This document shows positions 7,268 to 14,051 of a DNA stretch of 14,051 bases, piece by piece. A model generated the notes under the pieces. That model was not told where the DNA came from. It did not search any database and saw only the letters and a list, made by a program, of their open reading frames with translations. The first letter of the stretch is position 1, and each line of letters begins with the position of its first letter. The stretch is from Alphaproteobacteria bacterium. GTDB lineage: Bacteria > Pseudomonadota > Alphaproteobacteria > SMXP01. The position numbers and the translations under genes are program-made. The stretch covers positions 1 to 14,051 of the forward strand of contig JAJFIM010000219.1 of assembly GCA_021774995.1 (NCBI GenBank), in the 5' to 3' direction.

Positions 7268-7299
7268 TTGTTATGTGATGCTTAGGCCACCCCTATAAC
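7268..7299 (+). promoter_or_regulatory. Possible long-spacer promoter ahead of the CDF gene
   Basis: TTGTTA (7268-7273) and TATAAC (7294-7299) are 20 bases apart. A spacer of 19-20 bases is typical of promoters activated by MerR-family metal sensors, which would suit this locus. No convincing dyad fills the spacer and no merR-type gene is present in the window, so this is only a candidate. Confidence 0.25.
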
Positions 7300-7327
7300 C
7301 TGGACCGGTTTTAAAGGAACCACTACA

Positions 7328-7408
7328 ATGTTAAATGTCCGCCTGCGCAGTAAAATTGTTTATGTTGCAGACCAAGTTCAGGATGAGATAGACTTCAAAG
7401 CAATATAG
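7328..7408 (+). CDS. Possible 26-residue leader ORF upstream of the CDF gene
   Basis: ATG to TAG encodes MLNVRLRSKIVYVADQVQDE plus six residues. AAAGGAA lies about nine bases upstream, and the stop is 24 bases before the CDF start codon. It could be a leader peptide, the stub of a lost gene or a chance frame. Nothing in the sequence gives a function. Confidence 0.25.
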   Translation: MLNVRLRSKIVYVADQVQDEIDFKAI

Positions 7409-7432
7409 TTGCACTTTGTTTGGGTAAAATGT

Positions 7433-8026
7433 ATGACGAATTGTGAATGCCATCATATCGCAAAGACAAAAACAGAACGAAAAATTCTGATGATAGCTCT
7501 CCTACTGAATGCATCAATGTTTATTATTGGATTGATTGCTGGCATTCTTGCGCAATCTACCGCGCTTATTGCTGATTCTTTCGATATGCTGGCAGATGCG
7601 TTAGCGTATTCTTTGGGGCTCTGGGCTATAGGCCACTCAACACAGTTTAAAACTATCATTGCTAAGTTGAGCGGGGGATTATTGTCGCTTTTAGGTCTCG
7701 GGGTTTTGTTCGAGGTAGGACGTCGTGCCTGGTTAGGAAGTTCTCCAGAAAGTGACATTATAATTGCTGTTGCGTGTCTATCCCTGACAGTTAATACCAT
7801 TGTATTGATACTTCTTCGCAAGCTTCGTGGCCGGGAAGTACATCTTCAGGCCACTTGGATATTTACTCGAGCTGATGTAATAGCTAACTTGGGAGTTATT
7901 CTGTCTGGTATTCTAGTTGTATTGACAAAATCACGTTATCCAGATTTGATAGTAGGGTTCGCTATAGGTCTTTATGTTATAAAAGAAGCGATTGAAATAT
8001 TCAGAGTTGCTAATCGTTATAGATAA
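7433..8026 (+). CDS. Small cation diffusion facilitator (CDF) family metal transporter
   Basis: CDF proteins are inner-membrane antiporters that export Zn and related divalent ions from the cytoplasm. This 198-residue form belongs to the short subgroup lacking a C-terminal cytoplasmic domain. It has a Cys/His-rich start (MTNCECHH) and hydrophobic helices from ILMIALLLNASMFIIGLIAG onward. The metal-site segment of TM2 is IADSFDMLADALAYSLG, and the matching TM5 segment is WIFTRADVIANLGVILSG. HLQATWIF before TM5 is characteristic of the subgroup. The ATG at 7433 is preferred because homology starts there. An in-frame TTG at 7409 directly follows another frame's stop and adds eight non-conserved residues. 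The ribosome site is weak (GGGT). It precedes the cusBA-like pair by 234 bases, so co-transcription is uncertain. Confidence 0.88.
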   Translation: MTNCECHHIAKTKTERKILMIALLLNASMFIIGLIAGILAQSTALIADSFDMLADALAYSLGLWAIGHSTQFKTIIAKLSGGLLSLLGLGVLFEVGRRAWLGSSPESDIIIAVACLSLTVNTIVLILLRKLRGREVHLQATWIFTRADVIANLGVILSGILVVLTKSRYPDLIVGFAIGLYVIKEAIEIFRVANRYR

Positions 8027-8139
8027 TTACCATCTAAATTCATTGGGATGAGAATTTAGCTTCAGGCTATTTTAAAAAAGGTCGTTGGATTAGGCCAATA
8101 TCTCAAAATGGTAGCGGATGTGTAGGAGAGTCTCGTGGC

Positions 8140-8177
8140 AAGCGCAACTGTTTAAGTTTTTAACAAATATTGCGCTT
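8140..8177. promoter_or_regulatory. Long hairpin between the CDF gene and the CusB-like gene
   Basis: AAGCGCAA (8140-8147) and TTGCGCTT (8170-8177) form a perfect 8-base inverted repeat. Inside it TGTTTAAGTTTTTAACA can extend the stem with one mismatch. A second perfect dyad, TAAATT-GA-AATTTA, follows at 8179-8192. The structure has no T-run, so it is not a standard terminator on the plus strand. An operator for the cusBA-like genes or an RNA attenuator are both possible. Confidence 0.4.
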
Positions 8178-8260
8178 ATAAATTGAAATTTAATCACTAC
8201 AGGAAAGCTATCTCTTCGATGCTATACTCCGTAAATTAGCTATACAATGGACGTAAGTTT

Positions 8261-9496
8261 GTGAAGAAATATCTGCTGCTCGCGATTTGTTTAATAATTG
8301 CCCTTGGTTTTAGTTTTATATTTGTCAAATCATGGTGGAGTGAAAATAAACAAGATAAAGCAAAATGCGACCCGCTCTACTGGGTTGCCCCTATGGATCC
8401 GACATTTCGAAGTAACAAGCCCGGAAAATCACCAATGGGAATGGATTTAGTGCCTGTTTGCAAAGGCAATAAAGAAGCGTCCAAAAATACCAGTGAAGTA
8501 ACCATTAATCCAAATATTGAAGAAAATTTAGGGGTAAGAACAACACGAGTTAAACGAATGGATCTATCTCGCCCAATTGATACCGTAGGGTTTATTACCG
8601 TAGATGAGAATAGGATACAGCACATCCATACTTTTGCTGATGGATGGGTTAGAACGTTGGCCGTTAGAACAACTGATGCACCCGTTACAAAAGGCCAATT
8701 ACTATTTGAACTTCATTCTCCAACCCTTAATAATGCTCAAGAAGAATATTTACTTGCATTGCGTAGTAAAGACTCTTCATTGCTGAATGCTGCACTTGGT
8801 AACTTAGATGCGTTAGGTTTCTCAGATAAACAAATTGAAAATTTGTCAAAAACAAAAAAATCTTCTAATTTAGTCCAATACTATTCCAAAGAGTCAGGAG
8901 TAGTATCTGAACTAAATATCAGGGAAGGTATGTATGTTACGCCACAAATTGACACCATGGTTATTGAAGACTTATCTTCAATATGGATCATGGCTGAAGT
9001 ATACGAAAAAGAGGCTAATTGGGTACACATAGGTGAAACAGCATACGCTAATCTCGTTTCTATTCCGGGTCGAATCTGGCAGGGCAAAGTTGAATACGTT
9101 TATCCGCACCTTGATCCAAAAACGCGTACATTACGAGTTAGATTAAGATTTGACAATAAAGACCTCTCATTAAAACCTAATATGTATGCCAATGTAAAAA
9201 TTCAAGCCCCCCCAATTAAACAAACCCTAGTCATTCCAGCTGAAGCCATTATCCGAACGGGGGGCCAACAAAAAGTGTACGTCATTCTTGCATTAGGCCA
9301 CGGACGTTTTAGGGCGCAACCTATAAAGATAGGTATCCAAGCAAACCACTGGGTCCAAGTAATATCCGGACTACAGGAAGGCCAAAAAATCGTAACTTCA
9401 GGTCAGTTTCTTATTGACTCTGAGTCTAATATTAAAGCTAGCCTCAATCGGCTTTCTGATACAGAAAATAATTCAAACAAAGAGCAAACCCGATGA
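8261..9496 (+). CDS. cusB: CusB-type RND periplasmic adaptor with N-terminal heavy-metal-binding motif
   Basis: This 411-residue adaptor for the CusA-like pump has an N-terminal hydrophobic anchor or signal (residues 4-22). The heavy-metal-binding motif spans residues 40-66: YWVAPMDPTFRSNKPGKSPM and then GMDLVPV. The usual Cys pair and His (CPMHP, CP.CGMD) are replaced by Met and Asp, leaving Met45, Met59 and Met61 as soft ligands suited to Cu(I) or Ag(I). The adaptor core follows: HIHTFADGWVRTLAVRTTDA (about 123-142), a helical hairpin near 160-205, and the C-terminal barrel (LKPNMYANVKIQAP, LVIPAEAIIRTGG). The start is GTG, since no in-frame ATG fits the signal sequence, and the Shine-Dalgarno is poor. 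Its stop overlaps the cusA-like start as ATGA, implying translational coupling. The symbol reflects the family and is not proof of orthology. Confidence 0.88.
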   Translation: MKKYLLLAICLIIALGFSFIFVKSWWSENKQDKAKCDPLYWVAPMDPTFRSNKPGKSPMGMDLVPVCKGNKEASKNTSEVTINPNIEENLGVRTTRVKRMDLSRPIDTVGFITVDENRIQHIHTFADGWVRTLAVRTTDAPVTKGQLLFELHSPTLNNAQEEYLLALRSKDSSLLNAALGNLDALGFSDKQIENLSKTKKSSNLVQYYSKESGVVSELNIREGMYVTPQIDTMVIEDLSSIWIMAEVYEKEANWVHIGETAYANLVSIPGRIWQGKVEYVYPHLDPKTRTLRVRLRFDNKDLSLKPNMYANVKIQAPPIKQTLVIPAEAIIRTGGQQKVYVILALGHGRFRAQPIKIGIQANHWVQVISGLQEGQKIVTSGQFLIDSESNIKASLNRLSDTENNSNKEQTR

Positions 9497-12400
9497 TATC
9501 AGCTATTATAAAATGGTCACTGGACAATAGAGCGTTAATTTTACTAGCAACTCTATTTACTACAATAATCGGGATATACGTTATAAAACAAATTCCAGTA
9601 GATGCCATTCCTGACTTATCTGATACTCAGGTTATTATCCAAACCACGTATCCAGGTCAAGCGCCACAAGTAGTTGAAGATCAGGTTACTTATCCTATCG
9701 CTACCACGATGTTATCCGTGCCCGGTGCTGTGACGGTGCGTGGTTATTCCTATTTTGGCACTTCCTTCGTTTACATTATTTTTAAGGATGGAGTAGATTT
9801 GTATTGGGCTCGTTCCAGAGTTCTTGAATTTTTGAATCAGATCTCAGGCCAATTGCCGCAGGGCGCTACAATGGAAATTGGACCTGATGCCACGGGCGTT
9901 GGATGGATCTACCAATATGCCTTAGTCGATCCATCTAATACACTCGATATTTCACAATTAACGAGTTTGCAGAATTGGTATTTGCAATTTGCCTTACAAA
10001 CTGTTCCTGGTGTCTCAGAAATTGCAACCGTCGGTGGTATGGTTAAACAATACCAAGTAATATTAGATCCTAATCAACTACGCGCCTATGACTTATCGAT
10101 TGACAAGGTGCGAGAAGCTATTCAACAAGCTAATCAGGAAGTCGGCGGCTCTGTTATTGAGCTTGCAGAGGCAGAATATTTAATACGTACAACAGGCTAC
10201 CTGGAAAATATTAAGACCATTGAAAACATACCGCTGGGCGTTAATGAAAATGGCACGCCCATTTTATTATCCGATGTGGCAAGAATTCAAGTTGGACCAA
10301 AAGAGCGACGTGGATTAGCAGAGCTGAATGGTCAAGGTGAAGTTGTGGGTGGTATTGTTATAATGCGACAAGGTGAAAATGCATTAAAGACCATCCAATT
10401 AGTTAAAAACAAACTAAAGAACCTAGAGAAGAGTTTACCTAAAGGTGTCAAAATAATTGAAACATATAATCGTTCCTCCGTTATTAGTAAAGCGATTGAC
10501 AATTTAAACCGAAAATTAATCGAAGAGTTTATTGCAGTGTCACTTATTTGCTTACTATTTCTTTTTCACTTTCGCTCATCATTAGTGATTATTATAAGCT
10601 TACCCATTGGCGTTTTAGTAGCATTTATTATAATGTACGCACAAGGGATCAATGCCAATATTATGTCCTTGAGTGGGATTGCCATTGCAATTGGTGCAAT
10701 GGTTGATGCAGCGATAGTAATGGTAGAAAACCTTCATAAACATTTGGAACACTTTAACCCAGACAAAGAAAATCGTTGGGAAGTTGTTAAAAGGTCAACA
10801 ATGGAAGTTGGCCCCGCCCTCTTTTTCTCATTATTAATTATTACACTGAGCTTCTTGCCGATATTCGCTTTACAAGCGCAAGAAGGTCGCTTGTTTAAGC
10901 CTTTGGCATACACAAAGACTTACGCTATGGCAGCGGCGGCAGGTTTATCCATTACACTAGTTCCTGTTCTTATGGGGCTATTTGTGCGTGGCAGAATTCG
11001 TGAAGAGAAATCCAACCCCATTAATCGATATCTTCAGAAGGCTTATTCTCCCCTCATTCATTGGGTTCTAAACTACCCAAAACGTGTGTTATTTGTAATC
11101 GCCTTAGTAGTTATTATCAGCGTTTGGCCAGCCCATCGACTTGGTTCTGAGTTTATGCCACAGCTTGATGAAGGCGATTGGCTATATATGCCGACAACAT
11201 TACCAGGGATTTCTATTGGTAAAGCACAACAGTTAGTTCAACAAATGGATAGACTTATCAAGACGGTACCTGAAGTAAAATCCGTATTTGGTAAAGTTGG
11301 ACGTGCAGAAACTGCGACAGACCCCGCACCTGTATCGATGATGGAGACAGTTATACAATTTAAGCCAAAAAGTGAATGGCGAAAAGGCATCACTTCACAC
11401 AAGCTGAAAGATGAATTAATGAAAATGCTATCATTCCCAGGAGTAAGCAACTCTTGGGGAATGCCTATCCAAACTCGAATTAGCATGCTGTCAACCGGGA
11501 TTAACACACCCATAGGACTAAAAATTATTGGTCCTGATTTAAAAACAATACAAAAGATTGGTCGTGAAGTTGAAACTACGTTAGCAAGTCTGCCAGAAAC
11601 CACCTCAGTTTACGCTGATAGAACACAAGGAGGCCGATATGTTGTTATCGATATTAACCGAAAATCGGCAGCTAGACTTGGTTTAAACATCAGTGATGTC
11701 CAGGAAGTCGTTAGCCTGGCAATTGGTGGCACGAATGTTACAAAAACTATTGAAGGTAGAGAGCGATATCCTATTAACATTCGATACCCTCAAAATGCAC
11801 GTGACACGATTGAAAAAATAAAATTATTACCAATAGTCACCCCTTCTGGGGCTCATATACCGCTTGAACAAGTTGCTAAGGTATCTATCCAACAGGGCCC
11901 ACCAGTCATTAAGAGCGAAGATGCAAGACCTACAGGATGGGTACTTATAAATATTGATGGAACATCTGTTGGAAATTATGTGTCTGAAGCAAAAAAAGCA
12001 ATTGAACGTGATGTCAAACTGCCCCCAGGGTATGAGCTGATTTGGAGCGGACAGTATCAATACATGCAAAGAGCGAAGCAGCGAATGATGCTAGTTATAC
12101 CCTTCACACTGGCAATCATATTAATATTACTTTATTTTAATTTCAGAAAGTTTTCGGATGTCTTCATAATAATGGGGACCTTACCATTAGCTTTGGTGGG
12201 AAGCATTTGGATAATCTACTTATTGCAATACAAACTTTCAGTTGCAGTGGCTGTGGGAATGATTGCACTTGCTGGCGTTGCCGTGGAAATTGGTGTGGTC
12301 ATGTTGGTCTATTTAAATAAATCATATCATAAACATAAAGCCCAGGTTGAAAATGAAGGTCGGCCACTAAATCGAACGGATATCAAACAAACTATTATAG

Positions 12401-12612
12401 AAGGCGCCTTACTTAGAATTAGGCCAATCATGATGACTGTATCGGCTATTATAATAGGTTTGCTGCCTATTATGTATGGCACTGGAACGGGATCCAATAT
12501 TATGCGGAATATTGCAGCGCCAATGATTGGAGGAATGCTAAGCGCGACAATACTAACACTTCTCGTCATACCGGCAACTTTTTACCTTTTGAAAGCAAGA
12601 GGACTGGAGTAA
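9493..12612 (+). CDS. cusA: CusA-type Cu(I)/Ag(I) RND efflux pump, inner-membrane subunit
   Basis: This complete 1039-residue RND pump carries the TM4 segment AIAIGAMVDAAIVMVEN with the proton-relay Asp405, the same number as in E. coli CusA. The three methionines of the CusA copper site are present as Met566 (DEGDWLYMP), Met616 (PVSMMETV) and Met665 (RISMLSTGI). Each is offset by seven from E. coli Met573, Met623 and Met672. N-terminal porter sequence IPVDAIPDLSDTQVIIQTTY and the second-half PPGYELIWSGQYQYMQRA are also typical. It should draw monovalent copper or silver from the periplasm and pass it through the CusB-like adaptor. The gene overlaps that adaptor by four bases. No cusC-type channel or cusF-type chaperone is found nearby, so the channel must be encoded elsewhere. 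Cu/Ag specificity is strongly supported by the residues but not tested. Confidence 0.94.
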   Translation: MISAIIKWSLDNRALILLATLFTTIIGIYVIKQIPVDAIPDLSDTQVIIQTTYPGQAPQVVEDQVTYPIATTMLSVPGAVTVRGYSYFGTSFVYIIFKDGVDLYWARSRVLEFLNQISGQLPQGATMEIGPDATGVGWIYQYALVDPSNTLDISQLTSLQNWYLQFALQTVPGVSEIATVGGMVKQYQVILDPNQLRAYDLSIDKVREAIQQANQEVGGSVIELAEAEYLIRTTGYLENIKTIENIPLGVNENGTPILLSDVARIQVGPKERRGLAELNGQGEVVGGIVIMRQGENALKTIQLVKNKLKNLEKSLPKGVKIIETYNRSSVISKAIDNLNRKLIEEFIAVSLICLLFLFHFRSSLVIIISLPIGVLVAFIIMYAQGINANIMSLSGIAIAIGAMVDAAIVMVENLHKHLEHFNPDKENRWEVVKRSTMEVGPALFFSLLIITLSFLPIFALQAQEGRLFKPLAYTKTYAMAAAAGLSITLVPVLMGLFVRGRIREEKSNPINRYLQKAYSPLIHWVLNYPKRVLFVIALVVIISVWPAHRLGSEFMPQLDEGDWLYMPTTLPGISIGKAQQLVQQMDRLIKTVPEVKSVFGKVGRAETATDPAPVSMMETVIQFKPKSEWRKGITSHKLKDELMKMLSFPGVSNSWGMPIQTRISMLSTGINTPIGLKIIGPDLKTIQKIGREVETTLASLPETTSVYADRTQGGRYVVIDINRKSAARLGLNISDVQEVVSLAIGGTNVTKTIEGRERYPINIRYPQNARDTIEKIKLLPIVTPSGAHIPLEQVAKVSIQQGPPVIKSEDARPTGWVLINIDGTSVGNYVSEAKKAIERDVKLPPGYELIWSGQYQYMQRAKQRMMLVIPFTLAIILILLYFNFRKFSDVFIIMGTLPLALVGSIWIIYLLQYKLSVAVAVGMIALAGVAVEIGVVMLVYLNKSYHKHKAQVENEGRPLNRTDIKQTIIEGALLRIRPIMMTVSAIIIGLLPIMYGTGTGSNIMRNIAAPMIGGMLSATILTLLVIPATFYLLKARGLE

Positions 12613-12639
12613 AAGCGTTAATACTTAATATCCATCTAA

Positions 12640-13026
12640 TCAATGCCCATGATCACTGTGCTTGTCTTCTCCATGAACCGTTCTATCGGCAGGCAATGTA
12701 TTTCTATTTTTCGCCTTGTTATGATTATCTAGTAACTCCACGCCAATACCATATCGATACACCAATTTACCACCATACCAAGCAGTTATTGTCACTAATA
12801 AAAAGACTAAAAGTATGCCACCCAGAAAGCTAGTGGTTATTCGTTTTCTTTTATAACGAAACCATAAAGACCAAAATGCAATTAAGGTTAGGACAAAAAA
12901 TGCTACGATTGCCCAATTTCTATGGGTAGTCATTACACTATGAGAAATGCTGTCATGAGCGACAGAATAAAAAGCTAAAAAGCCGGTAAAAAACGTAACT
13001 AACGAAGCCATAAATGCGAACCACAA
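12640..13026 (-). CDS. DUF2231-type membrane protein, N-terminally truncated, with His-rich tail
   Basis: The 128-codon frame matches the later part of DUF2231 membrane proteins found near metal-resistance genes. It contains helices LVTFFTGFLAFYSVAHDSIS, TTHRNWAIVAFFVLTLIAFW and TTSFLGGILLVFLLVTITAW, then YGGKLVYRYGIGVELL. The tail HGEDKHSDHGH has four His and three acidic residues, plausible for metal binding. Full-length relatives begin with a 'HP..VHFPIAL' helix. That part is missing, and an in-frame TGA lies ten codons before the TTG at 13026. Upstream sequence in other frames shows no remnant of it. Translation could begin at TTG 13026 (AAGGTGG just upstream) or ATG 13011. It is convergent with the cusA-like gene, leaving 27 bases between them. 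Whether it is functional is doubtful, and the role of DUF2231 is unknown. Confidence 0.65.
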   Translation of the reverse strand: MWFAFMASLVTFFTGFLAFYSVAHDSISHSVMTTHRNWAIVAFFVLTLIAFWSLWFRYKRKRITTSFLGGILLVFLLVTITAWYGGKLVYRYGIGVELLDNHNKAKNRNTLPADRTVHGEDKHSDHGH

Positions 13027-13187
13027 ACACCACCTTGCAACGATGAGTCACTCTGAGCTTAGTTTGTGCTTTCTGAAACAATAGGTTGCTAAATAACAAA
13101 AGGCTATACAGAAATATCGTTTATAAATCATGTAGTAACAAGAATTTGGTGTGATTTATGAAAACCAGAGCCCAATCAGGTTAATTA

Positions 13188-13216
13188 TTGCCCTTTTTGA
13201 TCTTTTTTTGTATAAT
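13188..13216 (+). promoter_or_regulatory. Strong sigma-70-like promoter of the Met-rich membrane protein gene
   Basis: TTGCCC (13188-13193) and a perfect TATAAT (13211-13216) are 17 bases apart. The -10 ends 31 bases before the ATG, and AGGT lies five bases before the ATG. This is the best promoter in the window and shows that the gene is its own transcription unit. Confidence 0.65.
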
Positions 13217-13247
13217 ACTACCTTTGATTAACCAATATAGGTAAATA

Positions 13248-13874
13248 ATGTTACAGCACAATAAAGAACACTCGTCTTTTCTAGCACGACATACCCGTTT
13301 ATTCGCTCAGTCTGTACCTGTTGTAGGGCCTTTATTCCATAAAGGTGATTCTTGGGCTAAAGCCTTAGAAAATTCAGGACGTGGATTCAGTGGATTATTG
13401 GGTGGAGCGAGCTTAATGTTTTTTAATGCGCTCTATGGCATTGACCTCATGGAGGTAGAGACTTTAGTAAGCATTAGCACCATGATAATAATGATGGAGC
13501 TCGGTGATAAAGGGGGACGTCTTTTTTACAATCTTACGCTTGACTCTCTTAGCTATATTGTGAAGTCAATTCTTGAAGACCAGCCTGAATTAAGAAAGCA
13601 TTTTTCTCAATGGAAACGAAACATCATTCAACCTGCCATGGAGCCAGGAATGTTAGTAAGCGGTGTTCTAGGCATGTGGGCCGGTATGCAGACCATGCCC
13701 ATTAAACCCAATCGAAACTCTGAAATTGAAAATGCCCTAATTAAAACAACTAATATGGAAATTGGCATGCTACCCCTTATGACAACCGCCATGATTATCG
13801 CCCATGAAGCCATGAACTGCTGTACTCCTCTTCACGAAGAGGAAGAGAGGAATGGGCTCATCATTTCTAGCTAA
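13248..13874 (+). CDS. Unrecognised Met-rich membrane protein; candidate Dot/Icm-type effector
   Basis: I do not recognise this 208-residue protein. It has no signal peptide and begins with a polar segment (residues 1-45). Long hydrophobic stretches follow (about 47-67 GLLGGASLMFFNALYGIDLM and 75-84), then a charged middle (EDQPELRKHFSQWKRN), and further hydrophobic runs near 133-152 (MLVSGVLGMWAGMQTMPI) and 172-185. Sixteen of 208 residues are Met, mostly in the hydrophobic parts. The C-terminus is HEEEERNGLIISS, with four Glu at positions -12 to -9, small and hydrophobic residues after them and none charged in the last seven. That matches the E-block signal described for many Legionella Dot/Icm substrates. 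Its neighbours are metal genes, so a metal-linked membrane role is an alternative. The gene has its own promoter and seems intact. Confidence 0.7.
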   Translation: MLQHNKEHSSFLARHTRLFAQSVPVVGPLFHKGDSWAKALENSGRGFSGLLGGASLMFFNALYGIDLMEVETLVSISTMIIMMELGDKGGRLFYNLTLDSLSYIVKSILEDQPELRKHFSQWKRNIIQPAMEPGMLVSGVLGMWAGMQTMPIKPNRNSEIENALIKTTNMEIGMLPLMTTAMIIAHEAMNCCTPLHEEEERNGLIISS

Positions 13875-13883
13875 CATCCATGA

Positions 13884-13901
13884 CCGTAAGAACTCATACG
13901 G
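13884..13901. repeat. Small hairpin after the Met-rich gene
   Basis: CCGTA and TACGG form a five-base stem around an eight-base loop. It lies ten bases after the stop codon and ten bases before a second, stronger dyad. There is no T-run, so termination by this hairpin alone is unlikely. Confidence 0.35.
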
Positions 13902-13910
13902 CACAAGACG

Positions 13911-13941
13911 CCGATAAGTAAATTTATCGGAAGTATTATGC
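13911..13941. repeat. Copy 2 of the flanking direct repeat, with an internal dyad
   Basis: CCGATAA-GTAAAT-TTATCGG is a perfect seven-base inverted repeat. It continues into AAGTATTATGC, so 13924-13941 repeats 2637-2654 with one mismatch in the same orientation. The dyad is perfect here and degenerate in copy 1. The symmetry around a six-base centre is what a recombinase or dimeric repressor site would show. It lies between two convergent genes and lacks a terminator T-run. Confidence 0.5.
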
Positions 13942-13948
13942 CCGCCTG

Positions 13949-14051
13949 TTAGCTTGAATTTTTATTAACGATAACTCTAGGTTTTTCTAGTTTCAACTTT
14001 GGCTCACTAATATGTTTGCCAAACACTCGTTTTTTTCTGATAAGTTGCTCA
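13949..14051 (-). CDS. C-terminal end of a minus-strand gene running off the window
   Basis: A frame open from the window edge encodes EQLIRKKRVFGKHISEPKLK and then LEKPRVIVNKNSS before TAA (13949-13951). The 33 visible residues are basic (about ten Lys/Arg) and end convergently with the Met-rich gene. No family is recognisable from this tail, and with so few codons a chance open frame remains possible. Confidence 0.4.
   Translation of the reverse strand, partial: EQLIRKKRVFGKHISEPKLKLEKPRVIVNKNSS

Noticed and set aside
8040..8163. Open frame (GYFKKGRWIRP ...) after the CDF gene
   Set aside because: It has no start codon or ribosome site, is short, and matches no family I know. I treated it as intergenic.
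9207..9213. Seven-C run in the CusB-like gene as a phase-variation tract
   Set aside because: It is explained by ordinary Ala-Pro-Pro codons at a conserved place, and the frame is intact.
13911..13930. Rho-independent terminator between the convergent genes
   Set aside because: The stem is only seven base pairs, AT-rich, and lacks a T-run on either strand. It fits better as part of the repeat or a protein-binding dyad.

Overview
The window looks like an accessory (genomic-island type) segment of an AT-rich gammaproteobacterium. Legionella or a close relative is the best guess. This rests on the AT-rich sequence, a HelA/CzcA plus CusA efflux gene content familiar from Legionella, a protein ending in a eukaryotic-type CaaX box, and another ending in a glutamate block of the kind seen on Dot/Icm substrates. 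No rRNA, tRNA or CRISPR array was seen, and the genus is an inference.

Left part (1-2600): a minus-strand pair encodes a SnoaL/NTF2-like protein and a LysR regulator that has lost about 100 internal residues. Next comes a 5'-truncated IS30 transposase. It abuts, with a one-base overlap, a 214-residue protein with TIKI/ChaN-like motifs and a C-terminal CVLS. Behind that lies a decayed stretch holding a relict helix-turn-helix reading frame.

Central metal-efflux block (2732-12612): two heavy-metal RND systems diverge from a 291-base control region (7142-7432). On the minus strand, an adaptor and a HelA/CzcA-type pump (czcBA-like) form one operon. On the plus strand, a small cation diffusion facilitator is followed by a CusB-type adaptor and a CusA-type pump that overlap by four bases. 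The CusA-like pump keeps the three-methionine Cu/Ag pathway and the HelA-like pump lacks it, so the two systems probably split monovalent and divalent metals. Neither has an outer-membrane channel or a dedicated regulator within the window.

Right part (12613-14051): an N-terminally truncated DUF2231 membrane protein with a His-rich tail faces the CusA gene. It is followed by an unrecognised Met-rich membrane protein with its own strong promoter, a pair of small hairpins, and the C-terminal end of a further minus-strand gene. A short sequence (17 of 18 bases identical, within a longer imperfect match) occurs in the same orientation at 2637 and 13924. It brackets the whole metal block and may mark the edges of a mobile or inserted segment.
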